Below, piece after piece: positions 20,001 through 29,830 of a stretch of DNA of 64,000 bases. The stretch is from Cerrena zonata. Taxonomy: Eukaryota > Basidiomycota > Agaricomycetes > Polyporales > Cerrenaceae. The stretch spans positions 186,001 to 250,000 of the forward strand of contig JASBNA010000061.1 in assembly GCA_038087015.1 (NCBI GenBank), given 5' to 3'. The translations under genes were made by a program, and so were the position numbers. The notes below the pieces were generated by a model that was not told the DNA's origin, did not search any database, and saw nothing but the letters and a program-made list of their open reading frames with translations. Every line of letters begins with the position of its first letter. The first letter of the stretch is position 1.

Positions 20001-21534
20001 TGCTAATGTTGTTGGTATTTTTGATTTTCGGCATTTAATTCCTGATAAGTATGAGTTGGCCTGTGAGTATAGAGTATTAGGTGATTCTCCGGAAAACTTG
20101 TCAAGATACAACAGTGCAGTCGCTTTGAAATATGGGCTTAAGGAAATCAGCGATGTTTGGAGAATTCTTGAAATGATTTTAATAAAAGATGTAAAGCTTA
20201 ATGAAATTCATCCTGTTTTTAGAGCTCCACTTGGGAATCAATATAACGAAAAAAGTACTGAAATGAGCCATTTGCTTCTGACATCGGATTTTGGGAGAAA
20301 AATCTCTAATAACGAACACTATAGATTCTACTGGGGGACACATCCTTTTGGGCATACTTGGTTAATTGAACAAATTTTCAAATATTTTGAAACACAAGGG
20401 AATATTCAAATGCTTGCTATGTTGTCATGTATCTTATTTGAGAATACATCAAATATCAAAAAGACTGATGTTAACATGCCAAACATACCAATTAACACAC
20501 CCTATAAGGCTAACCCTCCAATACCCTCAATCGTTGATTTAAAAGGTTTTAATTCATTCAATCAAGAAAACAATGAAATGTTCAATAATGAAATTTTTCG
20601 TGAATCCTTGAATGATATCAAACTCGAGAGTAAATATGAAAATCACAGAAACTCTACCATTTCAAACAATCGTAAAGGAATTAGTGAAGTTATGGATCAT
20701 GAAAGATCCATTGGCTCTTCTATAGATGTGCCAAGTTTCAAAGACTACTCACCTGACAGACACTCCTCGCTCAAAAGAAATATTCAACATCAATCATTGA
20801 CACCTTTCCTGGATTTATCACCTGCCAATGAATATAGTTTATATCCATTCAGAGGGAATCAAAAACAAACGAGACAAATTCGTAAAAATTCGACCCAATT
20901 GTTTCCTGGATCATCAAAGAAACTGAGAGCAATACAGCTGAAGAGACAACAAATCGCAAATTCATTCATCAAAAACAGGATCAGACCTCCACCATTAGTT
21001 ACAATTGAAATGATGAATGCTGAATCTCTCGATTTATATGATGATATGTACACATCTTTATTATTGAATGCCCAGGACTTTGAGAAAATAAAAGTATACC
21101 GAGAGCATTATGCAGAAATGTTGTTCCTGTGGGGTTTGCCAATCAACAGAATTAAGATTTTGAAGTTTAACTACCCAAATACTGAAGATGTTGATCCGGT
21201 TTCGAATAAATCTTTATTTGAAGTACATAGCTTGAACTTTGGTTTAAGGGCCGAGAGCAGAAAAGTTGGCTTAGACAAAGATCAGATTGTTCCTTCTACC
21301 ACGATTCAAACTGCAAGAAACAACCCATGGAATACAGTCAAACGAAATGAATTGAAAAGTTGTTCATTATGTAATTTAATTGTCAACAAAAGAGTTGTTG
21401 TATGTACCAGCTGTGAACATGTAATGCATTCTGATTGTGCAGTTGAGTGGTGGACATTGAATGAAGGTACTGAAGAGTCTGAGCAGGAATGTCCTAGTGG
21501 ATGTTCATGCAGATGTTTAGATTACCATGTATAA
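17011..21534 (+). CDS. MTC5: MTC5/SEA3, SEACAT (GATOR2-like) subunit
   Basis: 1507 residues, homolog of WDR59. The N-terminal WD40 propeller (about 20-390) has repeats such as RAITDINFHPFDPEILATCSIDTFIFQWD. An RWD domain follows around 525-735 (EQKLVFIRLEVRFPKNYPY). A long low-complexity middle is acidic and Ser-rich. At the C-terminus (about 1450-1507) a zinc-binding RING-like domain is visible: CSLC, CTSCEHVMHSDC, CPSGCSCRC. The SEA complex acts at the vacuole membrane upstream of TORC1. It is longer than the S. cerevisiae protein because of the linker. Near the start, KSLLLRVDG has a CTG codon where relatives, as I recall, have Ser, which hints at CTG=Ser decoding. Confidence 0.92.
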   Translation: MSQTANSPYDSITFGKSLLLRVDGAIGAMSLSPNGRDAVLAGRRGLFIIDLDDPFTTPRWLHHITSWEVADVQWSPHHLAKPSWCISTSNQKALLWDLARPSNNAILNVLHQHTRAITDINFHPFDPEILATCSIDTFIFQWDMRTPRKPVAQWAEWRAGTTQVKWNHANPYEIASSHDNNFYIWDSRNGSLPVLKVNKAHNAKINGLDFSNGISNIITCSNDKLIRFWDLSTDKARNLANSFNFFDDKSINRRSLDPTVIINTEFPVARARNLPFGKDRACGVMPLRGGQDAVHILNYDGAFNKAKATGKTQTIQGDPIHSFKGHSGPIKDFLWRHQHENYDGFENKHNWKEYQLVTWSSQDYDLKLWPEDDLYEKINYNPTHQKILDDLINEELDSESVVKSNALISENIDDESVEPSTPNAERFSYKYNTYCIEPPVTIEDLKNNSSGDILSSITKFKLAKSHKQSNVSQLNHLDWISGVRIGHINNHDKNASINDSEDGPTNLGEEVSIVGHKFPKIRFEKISVSTGHLVVSLRGPVPVIASNNTHKNSASDSNASGTEENTVIDKEAKRDSKSETIPATSTTTNMPGLGSVNHNNSIQNSEDITSTPANTSTVINNEDTVAEQKLVFIRLEVRFPKNYPYLEELGKVSSSRRFAKLQKSNTIKFDIEETHELNLSIKKDMLKHLEEIANFFTNKYKKFCLEPCLRYLLGDKIDLSDSLMLENTRTESNDENGESELIQEIGTEGWADDLINQQPDVDYNAMKDDSSSSEDEDEDDLIPVINDNLAGSGELNGYDNGTSLNDKGGINEGTSDAPLMNTFDSTPIPKGCGAVWSNTGQLVCFLTKRNNEPDKTVQRFKFSEGGFTLKNNDASSESSESDSDLESDGVGQTESYLYNGSDNESITSSSSDDSFTKDWDEIFQNDVPSRSRIPGLFKTTVGLGNRFISHGNNKSSLNRLTSQGGTASNYKSSAHGDITLDQNNLLKKRSRRHNRKSANVVGIFDFRHLIPDKYELACEYRVLGDSPENLSRYNSAVALKYGLKEISDVWRILEMILIKDVKLNEIHPVFRAPLGNQYNEKSTEMSHLLLTSDFGRKISNNEHYRFYWGTHPFGHTWLIEQIFKYFETQGNIQMLAMLSCILFENTSNIKKTDVNMPNIPINTPYKANPPIPSIVDLKGFNSFNQENNEMFNNEIFRESLNDIKLESKYENHRNSTISNNRKGISEVMDHERSIGSSIDVPSFKDYSPDRHSSLKRNIQHQSLTPFLDLSPANEYSLYPFRGNQKQTRQIRKNSTQLFPGSSKKLRAIQLKRQQIANSFIKNRIRPPPLVTIEMMNAESLDLYDDMYTSLLLNAQDFEKIKVYREHYAEMLFLWGLPINRIKILKFNYPNTEDVDPVSNKSLFEVHSLNFGLRAESRKVGLDKDQIVPSTTIQTARNNPWNTVKRNELKSCSLCNLIVNKRVVVCTSCEHVMHSDCAVEWWTLNEGTEESEQECPSGCSCRCLDYHV

Positions 21535-21581
21535 ATATTTGTATAGTAGTATTGTATTAACTATATATGTATATAATCAAA

Positions 21582-22622
21582 TTAAGGTTGACGAGTGTTA
21601 ACAATTTGATCTTTAAACTTTTCATTCCATTCAACTACAAGCTTGTCCAAGTAGGCAACGATATCTTCAGCCCCAGTTGTATCTATCTCATCACGAGCCA
21701 AATACTCTTTCCCACTTCTTCCAGATAAAGAGCCCAATTTTATCGATTGATCTTCATCCCCAAGAGCAGCCACTATGGGAGCGTTTGCTGCGACATAAGC
21801 ATCGATATTATGATAAGGAGAACCAAAGAACCTAGCCAAGTAAAAAAGGCACAACATACCATAAAAAGTAAAGACATTCAAATATTGACTGAATGAAAAA
21901 CTTGTGAAAATCCCTGGATGAACCAAGTATTGAGTAATATCATTATTTCGTTTTAATGTTTTATAGCTAGCAAAATGAGACAAATCGATTAATCTTTTAG
22001 AACCTTCATAGGACTCCGGGGATTTTATCAATTGAAGGTCATTGAACGATAAGTATTTGGACTCAGACATTATGGAAGAAATCCAAATAATCCTACCTCC
22101 TTTAAGTAAATGTCTTATCTTGTGTATCAAATAATATGGACCAAACACGTTAGCCTGGAATACTTGACCCATTCCATCATTAGTCATAACCCCCACGCGT
22201 TGTTTCTTATAAGTTGGGTTTGTAACGGCCTCCAAAGGACTCTCCATAATCTGCTTGACGGCACCCATCCAATCAATCCCAGAAAAGGAACCTTGTGATG
22301 AATTTACAAACAAATAATCGATTTTTTCAAATTTTTTATTCAAATCGTAATAAGCTGATAAGACTGACACCATATCAGTAAAATCAAGTAAAAGGTAGTC
22401 AAATTCCAAGTGACCAGACCTCTGAGGGTATTTCTTAATTGTATGTTCCTTGATTTCAGTAATAACATCTTTTACTCTTGGTAGAGTTCGAGATGTTACA
22501 ATCAAAGTAAGATTGGTCGATTGTGGAAGTTCGTCGATTAAACGATACGCAATGTTAATCCCCAAGTTAGAGGTGGTTCCGGTAATGAGAGCCACCTTAT
22601 TTTCCTTCAAATGACTTGCCAT
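21582..22622 (-). CDS. ERG27: ERG27, 3-keto sterol reductase
   Basis: 346 residues from the ATG giving MASHLKENKVALITG; the frame extends three codons further to a TTG, not used. Short-chain dehydrogenase fold: nucleotide-binding TGTTSNLGINIA near residue 14, YLFVNSSQG near 99, and a catalytic YEGSKRLIDL near 210. These, with the C-terminal membrane-associated stretch (FTFYGMLCLFYLARFF), mark ERG27, which reduces the 3-keto group in C-4 demethylation of ergosterol precursors. Length equals the S. cerevisiae enzyme (about 347). Convergent with MTC5, 47 bases apart. Confidence 0.94.
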   Translation of the reverse strand: MASHLKENKVALITGTTSNLGINIAYRLIDELPQSTNLTLIVTSRTLPRVKDVITEIKEHTIKKYPQRSGHLEFDYLLLDFTDMVSVLSAYYDLNKKFEKIDYLFVNSSQGSFSGIDWMGAVKQIMESPLEAVTNPTYKKQRVGVMTNDGMGQVFQANVFGPYYLIHKIRHLLKGGRIIWISSIMSESKYLSFNDLQLIKSPESYEGSKRLIDLSHFASYKTLKRNNDITQYLVHPGIFTSFSFSQYLNVFTFYGMLCLFYLARFFGSPYHNIDAYVAANAPIVAALGDEDQSIKLGSLSGRSGKEYLARDEIDTTGAEDIVAYLDKLVVEWNEKFKDQIVNTRQP

Positions 22623-22793
22623 TCTGATCAATAAAACGTAACATCTAGAAGTACTTGGTTGTCTCCAACACCCTCTTAATTTTTAAACGACGAAAATGCG
22701 ACAACTGAAAAACTCCAAAAAAAAAAATCGCGAGAATACGACAAACTCTTGAAGCATTGCAGCCATTTTTTTTCACAAGTTGCAAAACTTCGG

Positions 22794-23285
22794 TCAGTGG
22801 TTGCTTTTCAAATCATGCTCAATGGAATGGTATAGAGGAGGTGGCGGTGGAATTGGCAGAAATTTGGGTGCCACTGTAGCACTGGGGAAGTCCTGTGTTT
22901 CCAAATCGTAGTACTCTGGAGGTCTTTCATAAGGTGGTGCTGGTACAATAGGGAGAGAAGGTCTTCTTCGGTTGCTGGAGCCGAAGCTGAAGACCCTTTC
23001 AGCAAGCATTCTTTCTTCCAAGGTTCCGTTAAGCAAGTCATGTAAGTCTTCATCAGGGGTAAAGCTATTTTCGATGGCATTATTTGCTGCTCGTTCTTGG
23101 GCTTTTGACTCTCGAATAGTTTGAACACACTCGTAAAGGATCTGAGCAAACACAAGCGTCCCGAGACCAAAGACGAAGAGCATAGAGAGTACCACAGCAA
23201 CTTTTTCCCCGAAGGACATAGTGCGTTGAGTGGAGGTTGTTGGAAGATCGTGGGTATTGTTTGTAAATTGCAGAAGAACCGCCAT
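22794..23285 (-). CDS. single-pass membrane protein with two PPxY motifs
   Basis: 163 residues. One transmembrane segment (about 28-50, VAVVLSMLFVFGLGTLVFAQILY) is followed by a cytosol-type tail that contains RRRPSLPIVPAPPYE, PPEY (about residue 122) and PPLY (about residue 151). PPxY is the ligand of the WW domains of Rsp5/Nedd4 ubiquitin ligases. The layout (short lumenal N-terminus, one TM, PY-motif tail) resembles Rsp5 adaptors such as Rcr1/2 or Ssh4, but I see no sequence match, so the role is inferred. Tandem with ERG27 on the same strand. Confidence 0.6.
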   Translation of the reverse strand: MAVLLQFTNNTHDLPTTSTQRTMSFGEKVAVVLSMLFVFGLGTLVFAQILYECVQTIRESKAQERAANNAIENSFTPDEDLHDLLNGTLEERMLAERVFSFGSSNRRRPSLPIVPAPPYERPPEYYDLETQDFPSATVAPKFLPIPPPPPLYHSIEHDLKSNH

Positions 23286-23431
23286 TGTGAATGAGTACCT
23301 TTGAGATTAGAGTAAACCACATTCTACTAAAGAGTATAACCCTGCTTTATACTTTATCTCAAGTACATAAGTTTAATTGTATGCCATTGAAAAGTTAAAA
23401 AAAAATGGTATTCTAAACAAAAAAAAAATAA

Positions 23432-23513
23432 CGACAACTGCAGGATTCGAACCTGCGCGGGCAAAGCCCAAAAGATTTCTAATCTTTCTCCTTAACCACT
23501 CGGACAAGTTGCC
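23432..23513 (-). tRNA. tRNA-Ser(AGA), inverted copy
   Basis: Same 82-nt sequence as 15827-15908 on the opposite strand, including the AGA anticodon, variable arm GGGCTTTGCCC and T-arm. The T-rich terminator lies at about 23421-23430 on the minus strand. Confidence 0.97.
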
Positions 23514-23720
23514 TAATTGTATGACGTTTTGAAAATATGGTTTGCCCAGAAGACATTCTTTTAAGAGGATATTTGGAATCAACATGAAAATTTTTTTCAA
23601 AAATATGGTTATTTTCATCAATTCTGTACACTAATTAGCCTTTGTGGGAATTCTTTGGTTGGAAAAAAACTATTTTAGTGGAAAAAAAACTCGAGCGACT
23701 ATAAAATAAATATAGTTTTC
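23514..23720. repeat. tRNA-Ser upstream block, copy 2 (inverted)
   Basis: Reverse complement reads TAGTCGCTCGAGTTTTTTTTCC, TTTTTTCCAACCAAAGAAT, AGAATTGATGAAAATAACC, TTCCAAATATCCTCTTAAAAG and CAAACCATATTTTCAAAACG, matching 15618-15826 block by block with substitutions and small indels. Confidence 0.75.
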
Positions 23721-24550
23721 TTTATTTTTTCAATTTTTTCAATTTTTTTCGAAAAAACTCAGCATGGTCTTGATATCGACAAAACAGTTGGAAATTAAAC
23801 CTTGCTTTCTGTTTATTTTTATACTTTTTGGGCGTGCTTTGCTGCTGGCCGCTCGAGGGATTAAGACGTAACAAAGAAACTAAAGTATTACTTTCTTGTA
23901 TTTGGCTGCTTATTTCTACAGTACATATACCAGGATCAGACTAGCTCAACATATGATATAGGTATTCGGTTAATCTTTAGTTTTACTCAATCTCTTATTC
24001 ATCTTCTTCTACTGTGTCAGCTTCCCAGACAGCAAGCCTCTAGATAATCTTATGCTTGTATAAATAGGTTTTCCACACGAGATGATAACCTGTGTCAATC
24101 ATGGACATTAGGGATTCCTCAAGTTTGGATCTTCTTTGGTTTTAATTAAATTTTAAAATTTACTTAATCATCCCTTTAATAACTACGTAAAGATTAAGGA
24201 ACGAAAATATACCAACTAATCGACTACTGTCCAATATTGTATGGTGTATCCTGCGACTACGTTTTGAAAACCTTGTATACTCTCAACCATTTTGCTCGAT
24301 ACAGTAGAGTCCTAAGATTACTAGGATCAAAGCCAAAGCTGCCATGCCAGTATCAGACCCTATCTAAAGAGTTATTACAGTTGAGTAACATGAATGGAAA
24401 CTGAAAATACTGACGCTAGCTCGAAAAAGATAAAGTTGCAAAATTCCATAATACTATTTTGAAAAGATTCACTCACACTAAGATATTGTTGCCATTGGTT
24501 AATACTTGAAAAGAGGCTCGGCCGACGAGATAAACTAAATGATGGCTACA
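23721..24550. other. intergenic stretch, no gene seen
   Basis: About 830 bases between the duplicated tRNA block and the solo LTR. T-rich at the left end (TTTTTTCAATTTTTTCAATTTTTTTC). No coding or RNA signal recognised. Confidence 0.45.
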
Positions 24551-25015
24551 TGGACCACCATAACACGCAGTTAGCTATTAGTCAGATACATACTAATAAC
24601 GATTAGTGGTGGATTAATTTACTAATTAGATTAATCTTTTAGCTGTTATTGAAGGGAGAATAACTTTATTACAATTAATACTAATATGATAAAAGCCATA
24701 AATAAAATATATATATTATTATTGTCAAAACCGAATGAAAACTCTCTGTAGGGCATCGACCCACTCTTCAATCCATTAATCTATAGGATTAGCCACTTAG
24801 GTCCACCCCCCAAAAAGTCTTCTAGACATTTCCATCAGATGAGGAAATGCCTACTTATTTATATACTTGTTCTCGTAAAAGATGCTCTCTTCCGATGTTG
24901 TTTCGCAAAAGATGTTTGTAACACCTTTTGCTTAAACCTCAGCTTGATGATGTCTGTGATCTGCCTTGACGTAAATCAGGCCCAGACATCACCGCCAGAC
25001 CTTCACGGTCTGACA
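24551..25015 (+). mobile_element. solo LTR, full-length copy (plus strand)
   Basis: Begins TGGACCACCATAACACGCAG and ends CAGACCTTCACGGTCTGACA, so it has TG...CA ends and a terminal hairpin. It aligns along its length with the minus-strand copy 6546-6986 and, internally deleted, with 15081-15308. A 119-codon frame overlapping it (24839-25198) is not supported as a gene. No pol fragment is attached. Confidence 0.7.
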
Positions 25016-25675
25016 CTCAATATCGTTGAAATATGTGATATGGGAATGGCAAATAGGAGATTGTGCAGCATGGTTAAAAATTTGCAGCTTATTTCGCAGA
25101 TTGCAATTCAACAAAGAGGTGGCCATAGGTGCAAGATCAGATTCGATCAATTTGACCTTAATGGACTAAACTGTGGACAGAATATGTTTCTTTCGTAATC
25201 AAGTTTATCATTCCCAAGGAAGAGAAGTGGACTTGAAATAACATTTTTGTCCAAGTATGCACCACTAATTTTCAATAGCAATAGCGGTTTATTCGAAGAG
25301 CTACGAACGATTCCTTCCCAAAATCAAATATAGTTGAACTACTACTGTGGCAAAGACAATGTATTATGAATGACGTCGTAGTATCTGGTGTCGAGATATG
25401 TATGCTAACGAAAACTGGAACAAGATTCTTTAGAAATCAAATAATTTGACTTTTGAGCTTTTCAAATCAAGAAAGGAGTGATTGGCGAGGCAGTCGAGGT
25501 AACTAATTTGTATAGTTGATTATTCTTTTGGAGGGATAAAGGTTAATTAGATCATTCTATGTAGCTACAACACGAGGTAGTACCATAGACTTAAAAAGCC
25601 AGGATGTTTTTGTGAGGAGTGGCATCCCATCGGCTTACCTCCCATGGAGGTCAAAAAAGTTGCAAAAAAAAGAAG
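25016..25675. other. intergenic stretch between LTR and 5S
   Basis: 660 bases with no supported gene and no similarity noted to the corresponding flank of 5S copy 1 except the last about 15 bases (GTTGCAAAAAAA-GAAG), the Pol III terminator side. Confidence 0.45.
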
Positions 25676-25796
25676 AGTCTACAGCACGATGGTTTCCATT
25701 ATGGTCTCCCACTAACGTACTCAGCATCGCTCTCAGCAGCTTAATAATTATTGATCGGACGGGTAATCATGCTTTATGCTGGATATGGCCGTAGAC
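25676..25796 (-). rRNA. 5S rRNA gene, divergent dispersed copy 2
   Basis: 121 nt and base-for-base the same as 6231-6351 in my comparison, including all helix partners. The T8 terminator follows on the minus strand. The 5' flank (ATCAAACTCAAATTCAGGGT) resembles but is not identical to that of copy 1 (GTCAATTTCGAATTCGGGGT). Far from any rDNA unit. Confidence 0.9.
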
Positions 25797-26284
25797 ATCA
25801 AACTCAAATTCAGGGTCTCTATCAGGACGTTTATTTTAGAATTATTAAAAACAAATACAAATTCAAAATTTAGGAATATTGAGCTTTTAAGAAGTAAAAG
25901 AGTAAACGGCAAAGAAGCTTGACTTATTTTTGTAGGAATATTGAAAAAAAACCAACATTTCAGGCAATTTTTGCACTGAATTTCTACTTTGAACTGAAAA
26001 GTTGAACACAAACGCTTGATAACCTTCAAAAAAGACCTTAGTTCAAGGAAAATTTAAGTTAAATCTTCTTTGGATAGGTAACAGTGACTAATTATTAAAT
26101 AATATTGCAATCAAGCAACAGCATATGCTATAAAGACCTAAAAGTTCATCATAGTGAGCTGTACGTGACTAAACTGTCGGCTGCATCCTTCTACCAAGTA
26201 TGGAATGAGACTAACACTCGCCATGCTTTCAAGATTCAATAAAGTTGTTAAATCGCCTAAACTCCCTTGATTAGGGGTAGGACT
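25797..26284. other. intergenic stretch upstream of 5S copy 2
   Basis: No supported gene. Short frames lack a start context or family. Confidence 0.4.
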
Positions 26285-26557
26285 TTACAGACTAAATGGC
26301 AATAAATTATACAATAAACCCGGTTTTTGATTGACTAAATTCTCTTGGGTTATGCGTTGGGCTTGTTCACGGTCCCCATGAATTAAAAAGGCATGGTTAT
26401 AACTCAATGGTTTTCGATAAACCGGGGTGTTTTCTTGTGAAATCCTCTCTTCTTCAGCGTATGAAACAATCTTATATACCAATTCGGGAATGTCAAATAT
26501 AGAAGGCTTCTTATTAACTTCTTGTAACTCATTTAATAAACTCTTGGGTTTATCCAA
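26285..26557 (-). pseudogene. F-box-like N-terminal relic
   Basis: An open 90-codon stretch with no ATG at its start (the frame begins at TTG, DKPKSLLNELQEVN). It has an F-box-like start, SIFDIPELVYKIVSYAEEE, followed by PLSYNHAFLIHGDREQAQ, and ends abruptly at NQKPGLLYNLLPFSL. In the next frame the sequence continues as CHLVCKVL, resembling the CLLVNKLW segment typical of F-box proteins. A missing start, an early stop and a frame jump suggest a decayed gene fragment. The F-box assignment is by pattern only. Confidence 0.45.
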
Positions 26558-27057
26558 GACATCCGATAAGAAAACGTGCTTGGTTCTTAAATGGTTAACC
26601 TTTCAGATATCAACGAAAAGAATCTTATGTAACTACCAAATATATCGAAGGGAGCACTCTTTGCAAATATTGCAAAAATTGGAATTGTTGCAAAAAAAAA
26701 AAACAATTTTTTAACAAAAACCACCAACAGTCCACCACCTCACCACTAGCCAGTCCACCACCTCAATGAAGGTCCAAAAAGTGGTCTCTTCATTCGAAAA
26801 AGCAGGAAATTTGCCAGAACCCGTTCTACAAACTACAAACTTGAAAAACCCCAACATCCCCTATTCCATACCTCCTACGTAGCTGACAATAAAGCAACCG
26901 CTCCTGCAAACAATTAATTTCACAAATTTCACTCCATTGACAAGTGCCATAATGAACGCGTGCCTGTAGCTGACTGACCTAACGAACTATAACTGAATAC
27001 CCATCCAGTAATAGTCCACCATCGAAAAATAGCGCAAACAACAATTGTTAGCATTCT

Positions 27058-27380
27058 TCATTGCATGTAGGGGTTTGGCTGCTGGCTTAATTCGTTAGGA
27101 GGAGGTCCGAGCCAATACCCAAACTGACTGTCCAATGTATTAAATGAAGCAAAAGCCACAAAAGGGACCAAAACGGACCAATAGGAACCAATAGGGACCC
27201 AAGGGCCCCCCAAGGGGCGTCGAAGCGACCAAAATGGGCCGAGATCTGCCCAGGCAAACCGCCCCAAGCTGGGTCGGTAACCAGGTGCTGCGCGAGACAT
27301 GCCACGCAGGGGTTCGTACTAAACCTGGGCCCAAGGTTCAAAATTGCCCGAGCGAGCATTCCCCAGCAATTACTCAAAGG
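27058..27380. other. G+C-rich island with GGGACCAAAA-type repeats
   Basis: Conspicuously G+C-rich against A+T-rich surroundings. Contains AGGGACCAAAACGGACCAATAGGAACCAATAGGGACCC followed by GGGCCCCCCAAGGGG and CTGGGCCCAAGG. Several overlapping frames are open on the minus strand simply because of composition. No family is recognised; origin unknown. Confidence 0.5.
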
Positions 27381-29296
<1,916 letters not shown>

Positions 29297-29687
29297 CTAT
29301 TTTTTCACTTCTACTCATATATCTCTTTGGTTATGGTTTTTATCTTCTAAATACTTATTTATTAATTCATTTTTCTTATATCAAGTTCTATTAACATATA
29401 CTTTTTCGAATTTGTCTTCATAATGTTATACCCCAGAGCAAAAGATAAAATTACAAACAAAAAAAATACAAAAAAAAAACCAAAAGCAAGCTCTTTTATA
29501 TGTGAGACATACCGAAAACTCTCGTTCTCTAGAAGATACCATGACTCTTACATAGTGTTAATAGTAACTGTAGAGTAATATACGAAGAACGGCGATGTTT
29601 ATAGTTTGGTATATAGAATTTAATATACGATTTTGATGGTGCGAATTAAATATGAATGTAAATTTGCAGCAATTAAAATTAACTAAA
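29297..29687. other. intergenic spacer
   Basis: Convergent 3' ends of the MAP kinase and the transporter. A-rich tract near 29455-29480. No gene seen. Confidence 0.45.
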
Positions 29688-29816
29688 TTTAATCAAGTTC
29701 TACAGAATAAACTTTTATAATAGATTCCATTTAAATCAAGTTCTACAGAATAAACTTTTATCATAAATTAAATTTAAATCATGCTTTACAAAAGAATTCG
29801 AATAAACTTTTATTAT
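29688..29816. repeat. degenerate tandem repeat, three copies of about 42 bp
   Basis: Copies share AAATCAAGTTCTACAGAATAAACTTTTAT; the third has AATCATGCTTTACAAAAG and AATAAACTTTTATTATA. It ends just before the stop of the transporter gene, so it lies in the shared 3' region. Confidence 0.75.
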
Positions 29817-29830
29817 ACTCAGTATTCTGC

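Noticed and set aside
24839..25198. 119-codon plus-strand frame
   Set aside because: Mostly inside the solo LTR and its flank; the aligned LTR copy at 6546-6986 does not preserve it.
29688..29816. CRISPR-like array
   Set aside because: Only three degenerate direct repeats without spacers, in a eukaryotic intergenic region.
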